A stretch of 64,000 bases of DNA from Acidobacteriota bacterium (GCA_021806005.1 JAJZDM010000003.1:1-64000); one strand, 5' to 3'; positions 7,433 to 16,370 are shown, counted from the first letter of the stretch. Notes: a model not told the origin generated them from the sequence alone. Numbers and translations are program-made.

Positions 7433-8584
7433 TCATCGGACGCTGCCCCTGGCCGCATCACCGGACCGCTGACGTTTTTGCTGACCCGGTTGCGGGACCG
7501 GCATCTGAGCCCCTGCCCTCCGATCGTTCTGGAGACGTTCCAGCCGCGCCTTGATCTGGTTGAACTCCGGGGTGTTCACCAGATATGCAGATCGCGCCGG
7601 CAGAGTGGTTGCAATCTCCCCCTCCACGGCCAGCACTCTCTCCGCTGTCGCCGGGTGGGCGCGGAACGCTCTGGAGATCGCATTCGGCCGCTGCTTTTCA
7701 AGCGCCTCTAGTTTCTCAAAGATGGAGACCATCCCCCGCGGATCATACCCGGCGCGATACATGTACTGAACCCCAAGAAGATCCGCCTCCGCCTCCTGCT
7801 TGCGGGAGAACTCCAACAACCCCACCGGCAGCGCCAGTTGCGTCCCCTGGTAGATTCCATACCCCGTCCAGACGCCCTGCGCAAAGATCAGCATGGGAAT
7901 GGAACCCACGGCCATGTAGTCCATCTGGGTCATCTCGCGCGCCGCATGGTGCGCCGCGACGTGCGCGATCTCATGCGCCATCACCCCGGCCAGCTCATCC
8001 TCGGAGTCGCAGGCGAGGATCAATCCGGAGTCCACATACAGGTACCCGCCGGGCAAAGCCATTGCATTGATCTGCTCAGAGTCCAGCACCTTGATCGTGA
8101 AGGGCATCCGAGCGTCTGAGTTGCGCACCAGATTCTGCCCGATCCGGTTCACATAGGTCTCCACCACCGGATCCGTCACCATCGGTGCGGTAGCATCAAT
8201 CTCCGTGGAGTACTGCCGGCCTATCTGCTGTTCCCAATTCGTCGAGTACCAGTTACGGATCCCGCGTGCACCGATCTTGCGCCGCCCCACCGCATTCACA
8301 TCCTGCTCGGAGCCTTTTTTGATGTGAGTATCCAGATGCTGACCCGGCTGCACTTCACTCTGACCTGGCTGTGCCGGGGGCACAGAGGCCGTAACCGGTC
8401 CGGAGGTTCTCTTCGCCGCCGACGGATGCGCAGCGTCTGCGGCCTGCTCCGCCCCCGGCGCAGAAGAAGCAGCCTGCTGGGCCACTGCGATTGCCCCGGC
8501 TACCAGCCATACGGCCGCTGTGCAGCGTAACGTCCATCTGCCGCTCAGCACCGTTCCAACCGTTGCCAACCGAACCAAACGCAT
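7433..8584 (-). CDS. M48 family zinc metallopeptidase (secreted, BepA/YfgC-like)
   Basis: Predicted periplasmic zinc protease of 383 residues. A hydrophobic N-terminal signal segment (about residues 15-35, TAAVWLVAGAIAVAQQA) precedes a Pro/Gln-rich linker. The catalytic domain has the zinc motif HEIAHVAAHH, and EAEADLLGVQYMYRAGYDP supplies the third ligand. ERVLAVEGEI and a proline/glutamine-rich tail end the protein. This arrangement matches the peptidase part of outer-membrane quality-control proteases such as BepA, although the long TPR half of BepA is absent. ATG 8584 is used because it directly precedes the signal segment. It lies 116 nt after gspG, and the mobile element is inserted just after its stop. 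Confidence 0.88.
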   Translation of the reverse strand: MRLVRLATVGTVLSGRWTLRCTAAVWLVAGAIAVAQQAASSAPGAEQAADAAHPSAAKRTSGPVTASVPPAQPGQSEVQPGQHLDTHIKKGSEQDVNAVGRRKIGARGIRNWYSTNWEQQIGRQYSTEIDATAPMVTDPVVETYVNRIGQNLVRNSDARMPFTIKVLDSEQINAMALPGGYLYVDSGLILACDSEDELAGVMAHEIAHVAAHHAAREMTQMDYMAVGSIPMLIFAQGVWTGYGIYQGTQLALPVGLLEFSRKQEAEADLLGVQYMYRAGYDPRGMVSIFEKLEALEKQRPNAISRAFRAHPATAERVLAVEGEIATTLPARSAYLVNTPEFNQIKARLERLQNDRRAGAQMPVPQPGQQKRQRSGDAARGSVR

Positions 8585-8700
8585 GGGAACTCCAGCCAGG
8601 GCGCGCTCCAGGTGAACCTCTGAACCCGGCCCGCAACGCCAGCCCTCATCGCGTGTCCTCTGCCCGAACGAAGCCCACACTCGTCAGACCAAAACCGTTC

Positions 8701-9165
8701 TTACCAGGTGTTGTAGGTGGTGCCATCGCTGCCGACTGCCTCTGATCCCGAGTGCACATCGTCCATCCCGCCCTCGGTCTCATTGATGTCGGTCATCGTG
8801 TCGGACTCACTTGGAATCCAGGTATCACTATTATCGGTCATCGGGTCCACCGGAACCGACTTCAGATACCCCGCCTGCACCAGGTCGTCCAGCGACTGCG
8901 GCGCCTGCTGCTTGTCCACCGTATAGCTATCGATCGCCGTCCGCATCGTGTGCAGATCTTCACGCAGCACCGCCTCCTTGGCCCTGCGCACCATATTGGC
9001 GTAGATGGGCACCGCGATCGAAACCAGGATGGCAATGATCGCCATCACGATGATCAACTCGATCAGCGTAAAGCCCTGGGAAGAGATCAGCCCCTTTCTC
9101 CAGGCGCGAGCCCGCCGGATCTCCAGCCGGATATGCCGCCTCGTCTTCGGTCTGATCTCTGCCAT
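8701..9165 (-). CDS. gspG: Type II secretion major pseudopilin-like protein (GspG)
   Basis: A 154-residue type IV pilin-like protein. A basic leader ends in SSQG, where prepilin peptidase would cut before FTLIELIIVMAIIAILVSIAVP (Gly31/Phe32, Glu at mature position 5). The GspG-type C-terminal region follows: LREDLHTMRTAIDSYTVDKQQAPQ, then SVPVDPMTD and a tail ending DGTTYNTW. It would be processed at the inner membrane and assembled in a pseudopilus. It follows a second pseudopilin by 31 nt and the secretin gene before that. Prepilin peptidase and the ATPase/platform genes are not in the window. Confidence 0.88.
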   Translation of the reverse strand: MAEIRPKTRRHIRLEIRRARAWRKGLISSQGFTLIELIIVMAIIAILVSIAVPIYANMVRRAKEAVLREDLHTMRTAIDSYTVDKQQAPQSLDDLVQAGYLKSVPVDPMTDNSDTWIPSESDTMTDINETEGGMDDVHSGSEAVGSDGTTYNTW

Positions 9166-9196
9166 ACTCTACCGCCCTGCAACACCGCATCGTTCC

Positions 9197-9790
9197 TTAC
9201 CAGGTGTTGTATTTCGTACCGTCCAACCCCGTTCCAGTGCTCTTGCTGTAGACGTCGTACACATCCTGCCCACCAAAGCTGTCCGAATCCGGAGCGTCCT
9301 GGTTGGACCGCAATCCCCAGTCTGTGTTCCCGGTCATCGGGTCCACCGGGATCGATCGAAGAAAACGCATCTTGTGGTCCTTCACGGTAACGCCATCCAC
9401 CAGCGTCTGCAGGTCCGGCGGGTAGTTATTGGAGTCTGCTTTGGTCTGGATGCCGCCCATATCCGCAACATCCTTGTACATATCGATCGCCCGGCGCATC
9501 TCCCACAGATCAGCCCGCAACTCCTGCTCCTTGTGGCGCTTTACCTCAAACTCCACGGCAGGAACCGCGGCCGAGCCCAGGATAGAGAGGATGGCAATGA
9601 CGATGATTAACTCGGTCAGGGTCACACCAGCTTCGCCGGGCGCAGGCGTCAGGGGCGGTGCTTCCCTGCCGGCCATCCCCGTCCCGGAAGCTGGGAGTGA
9701 AGCATCCTTGCGCCTGCGATTCCGGATCGAGCTGAGGATCCGCAATCGGCGCCACACTGCAAGACCTCCGGCACTGTTCGCAACCATCAT
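9197..9790 (-). CDS. Second type II secretion pseudopilin-like protein
   Basis: A pseudopilin of 197 residues with an unusually long basic leader (about 60 residues) before the processing site GEAG/VTLTELIIVIAILSILGSAAVP. The mature protein has Glu5 and the same layout as its neighbour: RADLWEMRRAIDMYKDVADM, RSIPVDPMTGNTDWG and a terminal DGTKYNTW. AGGAGGG lies just before the ATG at 9790, with ATG 9787 as an alternative; the frame runs open to 9871, overlapping the secretin gene. It lies between gspD and gspG on the same strand with short gaps (40 and 31 nt). The two pseudopilins look like diverged duplicates. Confidence 0.85.
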   Translation of the reverse strand: MMVANSAGGLAVWRRLRILSSIRNRRRKDASLPASGTGMAGREAPPLTPAPGEAGVTLTELIIVIAILSILGSAAVPAVEFEVKRHKEQELRADLWEMRRAIDMYKDVADMGGIQTKADSNNYPPDLQTLVDGVTVKDHKMRFLRSIPVDPMTGNTDWGLRSNQDAPDSDSFGGQDVYDVYSKSTGTGLDGTKYNTW

Positions 9791-9830
9791 CCCTCCTCTC
9801 CGGTTCGCCGTTCTCAGGCTCTCTCCTTGT

Positions 9831-12248
9831 CTATTGGACGTGCACCACCCCTTGAACGCCAACCGTCGCAACTCGATTCTGCTTGCTGTCTCGCGCTCCG
9901 ATTCGGGTCAACGCCAGTGTGGAGTTGCCCGGCGCCAGCGTCTTGAACGTGAGGATACAAACCGTCCCCTCACCGTCCACACCATCGGCCCCCGGCGGGC
10001 GCATCGCCGAGATCGTCACGGCTCCATTGCCCTCATCCCGATGCACCAGCGCAACATCCAGCCCGCCCTTGCTCAGGAACGGACCCGAATCCACGTTCAC
10101 CAGCGCCAGCACGTGCGGATCAAACTGCATCTGCAGGGGTACCGCTGCCAGATCATGAGCATTGCTTGCAACCAGCGAAACCGAGAACGTCGACCCGACG
10201 GCCTGGCTCATGCTGTTCGGGGTCACCGTCAGCGTCATGGGAGCAGTCGACATCGTACCGTTCGCCTCCATATGCATCGACGCAAGGGATGCCTGCGTCG
10301 CGCCCTTGGCATCGGAGGCCAGTTTGCCAATGAAGGACTGCGCCGTACCCGCCGCCGAGGACATCGGTAAGGAGTTTGCCGTCGGCGCTCCCGCCGAACT
10401 CATCAGGGTCGGCTCCGCATTGATCTGACCCGGTTGCTTACGCAGCAACTCGACGCCCTGGCTCGTACCGGTGTAAATGGCCCGCGTATTCTCATCGGTC
10501 AGCAGCGACTCACGCACGATATGCGGAATGATCAGGAAGACGATATCGTCTGTCTCCTGTGTCTTGTCGGTGCTGGCAAAGAAGTAGCGGAGGATGGGAA
10601 GCTCCCCCAGCCCCGGAGTTCCGTTCACATTCTTGGTGTCCTGCACCTGCACCAGGCCGGCCAGCAGCGCCGGCTCGCCGTCCTTCAGCTGGATCACCTG
10701 GTCCGAGACGCGTTGGGAGATGATCGGCTCGGTAACGCCCGAGATCGTCACCGACCCATTCTGTGCGGATACCTCCACCTTCAGCTTCAACGAGATCTCG
10801 CCGTCGTAGTGCACCGTCGGCGTCATGTCGATGTTCACACCGACATCCAGATAGGTGAACTGCGTCTCCACGCCCAGTGAGGAGGTGGTGATCGCCGTAC
10901 CGGCGGAGTACGATCCGGTGGCCACCGGAATCTTGGACCCGATCTTCACCGTGGCATGCTGTCCATCCGTACAGCGCACGCGCGGATTCTCCAGGATCCG
11001 CGTGTCGGCATCCGACAGCAGCGCATTGACGGTCCCGCCGCCCAGCGTAACCGCAAAGTTGGTCGCGTTCAGATTGCCCAGGGTGTTCAGCGTGATACCC
11101 GAGGTCGTTGTCGTCGTATTGGTGGTGGTCGTCGCCGAGTTCTGGACTTCGTTCGCATTGCTGTACTGCGGCGTCAACCCGAAGCTGGTCGGCAGCGTAA
11201 TACCGATATCCCGCTCCAGTTGCCGGGTTACCTCCAGTTCCGCAACATCCACCACCACCTCCGGCTTGGTCCGGTCCAGGTCGTTGATGATCTTTTCGGC
11301 CAGGATCAACTCATCCGGAGTTCCGCGAATCACCAGCGCATTCTGGCTGGCCACCAGGTAGATCTTCAGTCCGGGATCCAGCAGGTTGCGGATCGCCACC
11401 ATGATCTCATTGGCGTCGTTCTGCTGCGATACGTTGGTTAAATAAAAGGTCTGGACCGCCAGATCGTCATCCTCGGTCCGCTTGGCGCGTGTATTCTGCG
11501 CCACATAGATCGTATTGCTGGTCACCGGCTTCCAGAACGTACCGCTCAATACCTCGACGATGTGCATGGCATTGGGGAGCGACACATTGGTCAGATCCAC
11601 CGGAATCCGCTTGGAAACATACTCCGGGTCGAAGATCACGTTCAGCCCCGCCGCTTTGCAGATGGCCTCGTAGACAACCTTGGTATCTTCCACCATGTGC
11701 AGGGTGATCGGGTCGTCCGAAACCGGCTGCAGCGTGATGGGCCCGGCCAGAGAGGCGATCTCCTGCTGCATCTGCTGCTGGTAGGGCGTCTCTTCGCCCA
11801 TCGCGGGTGCAATCGCACTCCCCGCCGAAGCTACGCCGGCACCCCCGCCCGAAGATTGCGCTGCCTTTGCCTGCGCGCGCTTCTCCAGTACGTCCAGCTC
11901 CTGCTCCGCAGCCTGATTGCCGGGATCGATCTGGAGCGCACGGGCAAACTCGTTCATCGCCCCATCCACATCCCCGGAGTTCTCCAGAACGCGCCCGCGG
12001 TCCACATGGGTGCTGGCGTCCTTGAACCGCATCAGTTCGAAGTCGGTCTTGTAACGAAGGTCGTTGGGCTTCTTCAGGTGCGCCTGGCGGTAGTCTTCGA
12101 AGGCCTCGTCGTAGTCGTCCCGCGCCTCCGCCCTCTTGCCTCGCTTATCCCACCTGGCGGCCGACTGGGCATGGATGCTCCCCGTGGCCACAAAGCCGAG
12201 CAACAGCACGCCCAGCAGCACCCCCAGCCCACCGGGGTGAGAACGCAT
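9831..12248 (-). CDS. gspD: Type II/III-type secretin with N-terminal TPR region and C-terminal cohesin-like domain
   Basis: Outer-membrane secretin of 805 residues. A signal peptide (LGVLLGVLLLGFVATGSIHAQS) leads into TPR-like helices (YDEAFEDYRQAHLKKPNDL, GAMNEFARALQIDPGNQAAE; about 30-120). Short N1-type domains follow (about 170-350), including NDLDRTKPEVVVDVAELEV. The secretin core has RCTDGQHATVKIGSKIPV, VGVNIDMTPTVHYDGEIS and LPILRYFFASTDKT. After the core comes a Thr/Ser/Ala-rich linker, then a roughly 130-residue cohesin-like beta-sandwich (about 670-805, LTVTPNSMSQAVGSTFSVSL ... CILTFKTLAPGNSTLALTR). ATG 12248 is chosen for the signal peptide; the frame extends to 12677 without a credible start. 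The cohesin-like extension may bind partner proteins. Confidence 0.9.
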   Translation of the reverse strand: MRSHPGGLGVLLGVLLLGFVATGSIHAQSAARWDKRGKRAEARDDYDEAFEDYRQAHLKKPNDLRYKTDFELMRFKDASTHVDRGRVLENSGDVDGAMNEFARALQIDPGNQAAEQELDVLEKRAQAKAAQSSGGGAGVASAGSAIAPAMGEETPYQQQMQQEIASLAGPITLQPVSDDPITLHMVEDTKVVYEAICKAAGLNVIFDPEYVSKRIPVDLTNVSLPNAMHIVEVLSGTFWKPVTSNTIYVAQNTRAKRTEDDDLAVQTFYLTNVSQQNDANEIMVAIRNLLDPGLKIYLVASQNALVIRGTPDELILAEKIINDLDRTKPEVVVDVAELEVTRQLERDIGITLPTSFGLTPQYSNANEVQNSATTTTNTTTTTSGITLNTLGNLNATNFAVTLGGGTVNALLSDADTRILENPRVRCTDGQHATVKIGSKIPVATGSYSAGTAITTSSLGVETQFTYLDVGVNIDMTPTVHYDGEISLKLKVEVSAQNGSVTISGVTEPIISQRVSDQVIQLKDGEPALLAGLVQVQDTKNVNGTPGLGELPILRYFFASTDKTQETDDIVFLIIPHIVRESLLTDENTRAIYTGTSQGVELLRKQPGQINAEPTLMSSAGAPTANSLPMSSAAGTAQSFIGKLASDAKGATQASLASMHMEANGTMSTAPMTLTVTPNSMSQAVGSTFSVSLVASNAHDLAAVPLQMQFDPHVLALVNVDSGPFLSKGGLDVALVHRDEGNGAVTISAMRPPGADGVDGEGTVCILTFKTLAPGNSTLALTRIGARDSKQNRVATVGVQGVVHVQ

Positions 12249-12873
12249 TTTGAAGGAGACTCCCGGGCGCCGAGGAACGCTCAGCCCCGCGCATAAACCA
12301 TATCCCGATCCCGGCAGATCCCTCTCCATGGCGAACTGTTCACTCGGGCCAGGACTGACGCTCTCAGCGCCCCGCCCAGCGATCCTTTTGCTTCCATCTG
12401 GCCGACTCTGCCGTGCACGCTTGTGAAAACCTGCCATCCGCTCCCCTGCCATCCGATTCAAGACGCCTCGGACGCTAGTCTCATACCGACTCCATGAACT
12501 GGATCCATGCCTCTCTTCCGGGGCCAGCGGCGGGTCCATGACAGCGGTCTCGAGCGGTTTGTCGGGCTGGTTCGATGATACAGCCAATCGCCTGCGCGTC
12601 ACCACTCTTCCAGCCTCCCTCCGCAGCTCCGTCCGAACCTTCGCCATCGCTCTCCACGCCGTCAAACAAGCCACCACACCGCCGCCTCTGCTGCGCTACC
12701 CCGGAAAAGGTAGCGGAAAGTCCAGCCTTCGAACCGGAGTCCGAAGGCCGTCGCCTGCATCTATCTATCTGCTAGCATCAGCTTTTGGACGGTCCGCGGC
12801 CGCTTTTGTCATGAACCGTCTCCTGAATGTTGAACTTCCGGCTCCAATGCCGGTCTCCAGAACACCTTTCCTT
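12249..12873. other. Divergent intergenic region between gspD and smpB
   Basis: About 625 bases separate the chosen starts of the secretin (minus) and smpB (plus). Both reading frames are open back into this region, but no signal peptide, domain or ribosome binding site supports longer proteins. It presumably carries divergent promoters; I see no clear operator or RNA structure. Confidence 0.5.
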
Positions 12874-13416
12874 ATGTCCCGTTCGATCACCAAGCCGACC
12901 ACCGCCTCCGCAGCCGCCAAAACCTCCGTCCGGAGCAAAGACCGCGATCCTGTAGCGTCTGGAATGCGCGATGCGGCCTTCAACCGTTCCGCAAGCTTCA
13001 ACTACTTCCTCTCCGACCGCTTTGAGTGCGGCGTGGCCCTGCGTGGCACAGAGGTGAAGTCCATCCGTGAGGGCAAGGCCAACCTCAAGGACGCCTACGG
13101 CCTGCTCAAGGATGGCGAGTGTTTCCTGCTAAACGCCCACATAGGACCCTTCTCGCACGGCAATACCATGAATCACGAGTCGCTGCGCACCCGCAAACTC
13201 CTCCTGCACAGACGTGAGATCGCCAGGCTTGAGGGTTTGACGAAGCAAAAGGGCTACACGCTGATCCCCGTGAAGCTTTATTTCAGGCACGGTCGGGTGA
13301 AATGCGAGTTGGCCCTGGCCAAAGGCAAACAGGACTGGGATAAACGCGAGACCGAACGCAATCGGGAGGCTGACCGGGAGGCGAAAGCAGCCATCGCACG
13401 CTCCCAACGCAGATGA
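12874..13416 (+). CDS. smpB: SsrA-binding protein SmpB
   Basis: RNA-binding protein that delivers tmRNA to stalled ribosomes. The conserved core starts at RDAAFNRSASFNYFLSDRFE and continues through GVALRGTEVKSIREGKANLKDAY, HIGPFSHGN, RKLLLHRREIARLEG, GYTLIPVKLYFRHGRVKCELALAKGK and the basic tail KRETERNREADRE. With ATG 12874 the protein is 180 residues, with about 30 extra Ser/Thr/Ala-rich residues at the N-terminus. ATG 12964 would give a more typical 150. No convincing ribosome binding site decides between them. The gene converges on a PLP-enzyme gene across a hairpin-rich gap. Confidence 0.93.
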   Translation: MSRSITKPTTASAAAKTSVRSKDRDPVASGMRDAAFNRSASFNYFLSDRFECGVALRGTEVKSIREGKANLKDAYGLLKDGECFLLNAHIGPFSHGNTMNHESLRTRKLLLHRREIARLEGLTKQKGYTLIPVKLYFRHGRVKCELALAKGKQDWDKRETERNREADREAKAAIARSQRR

Positions 13417-13421
13417 AAACA

Positions 13422-13477
13422 AGGTCACAACCGGGCGGCATCCGCTTGCTGTGACCTGCCCGATGCTTCGGAGCATC
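13422..13477. terminator. Paired inverted repeats between convergent smpB and PLP-enzyme genes
   Basis: AGGTCACA (13422-13429) pairs with TGTGACCT (13450-13457), and GATGCT-TCGG-AGCATC (13462-13477) forms a second tight tetraloop hairpin. A small CGTTC-AAC-GAACG repeat follows. Position after smpB and just beyond the stop of the opposing gene suggests bidirectional termination; no T-run is present. Confidence 0.5.
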
Positions 13478-13480
13478 CGT

Positions 13481-14617
13481 TCAACGAACGGCCAGCGCCT
13501 GGTCCAGATCCTCCCACAGATCTTCAACCGCTTCGATGCCGACGCTCAGCCGCAGCAGTGTCTCCGGCAGATGCCCCTGCCCCGCATGGACGGCGCGACG
13601 CTCGATGGTCGACTCCACCGCTCCCAGGCTGGTGGCATGCTGAATCAACCTCAGGCGGTTGCAGACCCCGTCCGCATCACCGGCTGCCCCGTTGACGTCA
13701 AAGGAGATGATGGTGCCATAGCCCGCGAGCTGCCGCCGGGCTGCCGCATGGGTGGGATGGTTCCTGAGCCCCGGATAGCGAACACAGCTCACCTGCAGAT
13801 GATTCGCCAGCCGCTCCGCCAGCACCTCAGCGTTTCGCTGCGCCCTCTCCAGCCGCAGCGCCAGCGTCCGCAGGCCGCGGGTCGCCAGAAAAACCTCCAG
13901 CGACCCGGGAGTCGCACCGGCCAGCACTCGTGACCGGCGCAGGTCAGCGCCCAGCGCCGGATCCCGCGCGATCGCAACACCCCCGAGCAGATCGGAGTGG
14001 CCGCCGATGAACTTGGTAGCCGAATGCACAGACACATCCGCCCCCAGCCGCAGCGGACGCTGATTCAGCGGCGTGGCAAACGTGTTATCCACGCCCAGGA
14101 TGGAGCCGGCCCGACGCGGCGCGGCGCAGATGACATCCAGATCTGCAACCTCCAGAAGCGGGTTGGACGGCGACTCCAGCCAGATAAGATCGGCGGCAGC
14201 ACACCTCCGGACCCAGCCGGCGGTATCGGTCACCGCAACCCGCTCGATCCTCCATCCACGGCGAATCTGGTTGGCCTCTGCAAGCGCCACGACGCCCTGG
14301 TAACAGTCGTCCGGAAGCACCAGCAGCGCGTTCATCGGAATCTGGTCAAAGATCGCCGCCACCGCAGCCATTCCGGAGGCAAACGAGACGGCATGGCCAC
14401 CCTCGAGTCCGCCCAGAACCTCCTCCAGCGCCTCCCATCCAGGCACACCCTCATTACGCGCATACATCCGTCCGGCGCCCAGCACGAAGTTTGATGCCGG
14501 CATGATGGGTACATTGAGCGGTGCTCCTGCCCTGCGCTCCCGCCCTGCGGAGACCAGCCATGAGTCCACGGACAAGGAATCTAGCGACAGGGCATCCACG
14601 CTGGGTGTTCTTTCCAT
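13481..14617 (-). CDS. Trans-sulfuration PLP enzyme (cystathionine gamma-synthase/lyase family)
   Basis: Cytoplasmic fold-type I PLP enzyme of the Cys/Met metabolism family, 378 residues. Visible are YARNEGVPGWEALEEVLGGLEGG and FASGMAAVAAI for the substrate/cofactor region, LIWLESPSNPLLEVADLD and GVDNTFATPLNQRPL with the cofactor-ring Asp, and SVHSATKFIGGHSDLLGG with the Schiff-base Lys. The C-terminal domain includes QHATSLGAVESTIERR and LLRLSVGIEAVEDLWEDL. The family covers cystathionine synthase, cystathionine lyase and methionine lyase; sequence alone does not separate them. AAGGAG seven bases before ATG 14617 supports the start. It stands alone, divergent from pepA. No SAM riboswitch or S-box was recognised upstream. 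Confidence 0.88.
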   Translation of the reverse strand: MERTPSVDALSLDSLSVDSWLVSAGRERRAGAPLNVPIMPASNFVLGAGRMYARNEGVPGWEALEEVLGGLEGGHAVSFASGMAAVAAIFDQIPMNALLVLPDDCYQGVVALAEANQIRRGWRIERVAVTDTAGWVRRCAAADLIWLESPSNPLLEVADLDVICAAPRRAGSILGVDNTFATPLNQRPLRLGADVSVHSATKFIGGHSDLLGGVAIARDPALGADLRRSRVLAGATPGSLEVFLATRGLRTLALRLERAQRNAEVLAERLANHLQVSCVRYPGLRNHPTHAAARRQLAGYGTIISFDVNGAAGDADGVCNRLRLIQHATSLGAVESTIERRAVHAGQGHLPETLLRLSVGIEAVEDLWEDLDQALAVR

Positions 14618-14630
14618 AAGGTGTCTCCTT

Positions 14631-14658
14631 GAATATCTGCCAGGGAATATCTGCCAGG
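14631..14658. repeat. 14-bp perfect tandem duplication
   Basis: GAATATCTGCCAGG occurs twice back to back (14631-14644 and 14645-14658), with a weak third partial copy after it. It sits 13 bases before the start of the PLP-enzyme gene, inside its probable leader. It may be a replication slip or a pair of regulator sites. Confidence 0.7.
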
Positions 14659-14831
14659 CAATCTGTTCCGCAGTCGGTTCCGGAGCCTGCTCTGGGCACT
14701 CTTGAATCTTAAAGCAGTCTCTCGCCGGCCATCTTCACCTTTGCCATCCACATCGCCGCAGGCATCCGGGCTCCCTTGCATAGCACTGCCGCGCACTTCA
14801 ACAGCGTTTCTGGGCGCGCTACGATAGACCT

Positions 14832-16349
14832 GTGAAGATCAACCTGCTCCGCCAATCCACCACCGACTTTACCACTCCGCTGCTCATCGTCTTCGCCGCC
14901 GACTTGGCAACCGCAAAGAACTCCCCGGCACGGCCGGCACTGCTGACCACCCAATCCTCTCTTCAGGATGCCGCAGCCCCTTGGCTCGCCACCGGCGAGT
15001 TCAAAGCCGCGCCAGGGGAGAGCTTCCTTCTGCCTGCGCCTGCCGGGCTGCAGGCCCAGCGCCTGCTTCTGGTTGGCGTTGGAAGAGCAAGCAAGCTCAC
15101 ACCCCACGAACTGCGCCTGGGCGCGGGCGTGGCTGTCCGCTACGCCCGGCCTCGCTCCCTGCGGGAGATTGCCTTCGTGCTTCCGGAACACCCCTCGCTC
15201 CCTGCCGCCGCTACGCTCCGCGCCATGGCAGAAGGCTCCGTGGTTGCCGACTTTGACATCGACTTCTATCGCGCCGATCGCAAGGATCTGAGCATCCAGG
15301 GGCTTACCATCCTCGTCCCCGAGGCCGACATGGCCCTGCAGAACGCCGTCCGCGAAGGTAGCATCCTGGCCGAGAGCCAGAACTTCGCTCGGACGCTGAT
15401 CAATGAACCCGGCAACGTGCTCACCCCGACCGAGCTTGGCCGGCGCGCCGCGGCGATGGCTGCCGAGTTCGGCCTCGCCTGCGAGGTCCACTCCATGGAG
15501 AAGCTGCGCGAGCTGGGCATGGGCGCCTTCATCGCGGTTGCGCAGGGATCGGCCCAGCCGCCAGCCCTCATCGTTCTCCGTTATGAACCGCCCTCAGAAC
15601 CTGCCGCCGACGCCCCCGTGATTGGACTGGTGGGCAAAGGCATCACCTTTGATACCGGCGGCATCTCCCTCAAACCGGCTGAGAATATGGACCGCATGAA
15701 GTACGATATGGCCGGAGCCGCTACGATGATCGCCTCCATGCGCGCCATCGCCCAGCTCAAGCCGGCCGTCCGCGTCCTCGCCGTCATCTGCTCCTGCGAG
15801 AACATGCCCGACGGCAGCGCCTACAAGCCGGGCGATGTTGTCACGGCCATGTCCGGCAAGACCATCGAGATCATCAACACCGATGCGGAGGGCCGTCTGG
15901 TTCTCTCCGACGGTCTTCACTACGCCCAGACCCTGGGCGCCACCTGCCTGCTGAACGCCGCCACCCTCACCGGAGCCATCGGCACCGCGCTGGGCCAGGT
16001 GAACGCCGGCCTCTTCTCCAACGATGATGCAACCGCTCAGCGGTTCCTGGACGCTGTTCCCGTCACCGGCGAAAAATTCTGGCGCATGCCCTGCGGCGAC
16101 GAGTACCGCGACCAGATCAAGAGCCAGATCGCGGACATCATGAACACCGGCGGCAGCCGCTTTGCCGGCGCCACCACCGCCGCCATGTTCCTCAAGGAGT
16201 TCGTCGCCGACGATCCTCTGATTCCCTGGATTCACCTCGACATCGCCGCCACCACCTGGCTGGACGACCAGAAGCCCTGGCAGTCCAGAGGCCCCAGTGG
16301 CGTGGCCGTTCGCACCATCACCGAGTGGGTCCGCAGCTACGCAAAGTAG
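14832..16349 (+). CDS. pepA: Leucyl aminopeptidase (M17, cytosol aminopeptidase)
   Basis: Cytoplasmic two-metal aminopeptidase of 505 residues that removes N-terminal residues from peptides. The N-terminal macro-like domain (about 1-170) includes LLLVGVGRASKLTPHELRLGAG. The catalytic domain has ARTLINEPGNVLTPTELG, VGKGITFDTGGISLKPAENMDRMKYDMAGAA metal and active-site residues (Lys, Asp, Lys) and the family signature NTDAEGRLVLSDGL (about 354). It ends with SRFAGATTAAMFLKEFV and IHLDIAATTW. Length and motifs are complete and typical. It is transcribed away from the PLP-enzyme gene and converges with uxaC, 21 nt between the stops. Confidence 0.95.
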   Translation: MKINLLRQSTTDFTTPLLIVFAADLATAKNSPARPALLTTQSSLQDAAAPWLATGEFKAAPGESFLLPAPAGLQAQRLLLVGVGRASKLTPHELRLGAGVAVRYARPRSLREIAFVLPEHPSLPAAATLRAMAEGSVVADFDIDFYRADRKDLSIQGLTILVPEADMALQNAVREGSILAESQNFARTLINEPGNVLTPTELGRRAAAMAAEFGLACEVHSMEKLRELGMGAFIAVAQGSAQPPALIVLRYEPPSEPAADAPVIGLVGKGITFDTGGISLKPAENMDRMKYDMAGAATMIASMRAIAQLKPAVRVLAVICSCENMPDGSAYKPGDVVTAMSGKTIEIINTDAEGRLVLSDGLHYAQTLGATCLLNAATLTGAIGTALGQVNAGLFSNDDATAQRFLDAVPVTGEKFWRMPCGDEYRDQIKSQIADIMNTGGSRFAGATTAAMFLKEFVADDPLIPWIHLDIAATTWLDDQKPWQSRGPSGVAVRTITEWVRSYAK

Positions 16350-16370
16350 CGCGGACCCGCGGTGGAGTGC

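Noticed and set aside
12249..12677. Longer secretin with about 140 extra N-terminal residues
   Set aside because: A clear signal peptide follows ATG 12248; the upstream part is low-complexity and overlaps the divergent smpB leader.
14618..14831. SAM-responsive riboswitch upstream of the trans-sulfuration enzyme
   Set aside because: No conserved SAM-I/SAM-II core or terminator was seen; only a short tandem duplication.
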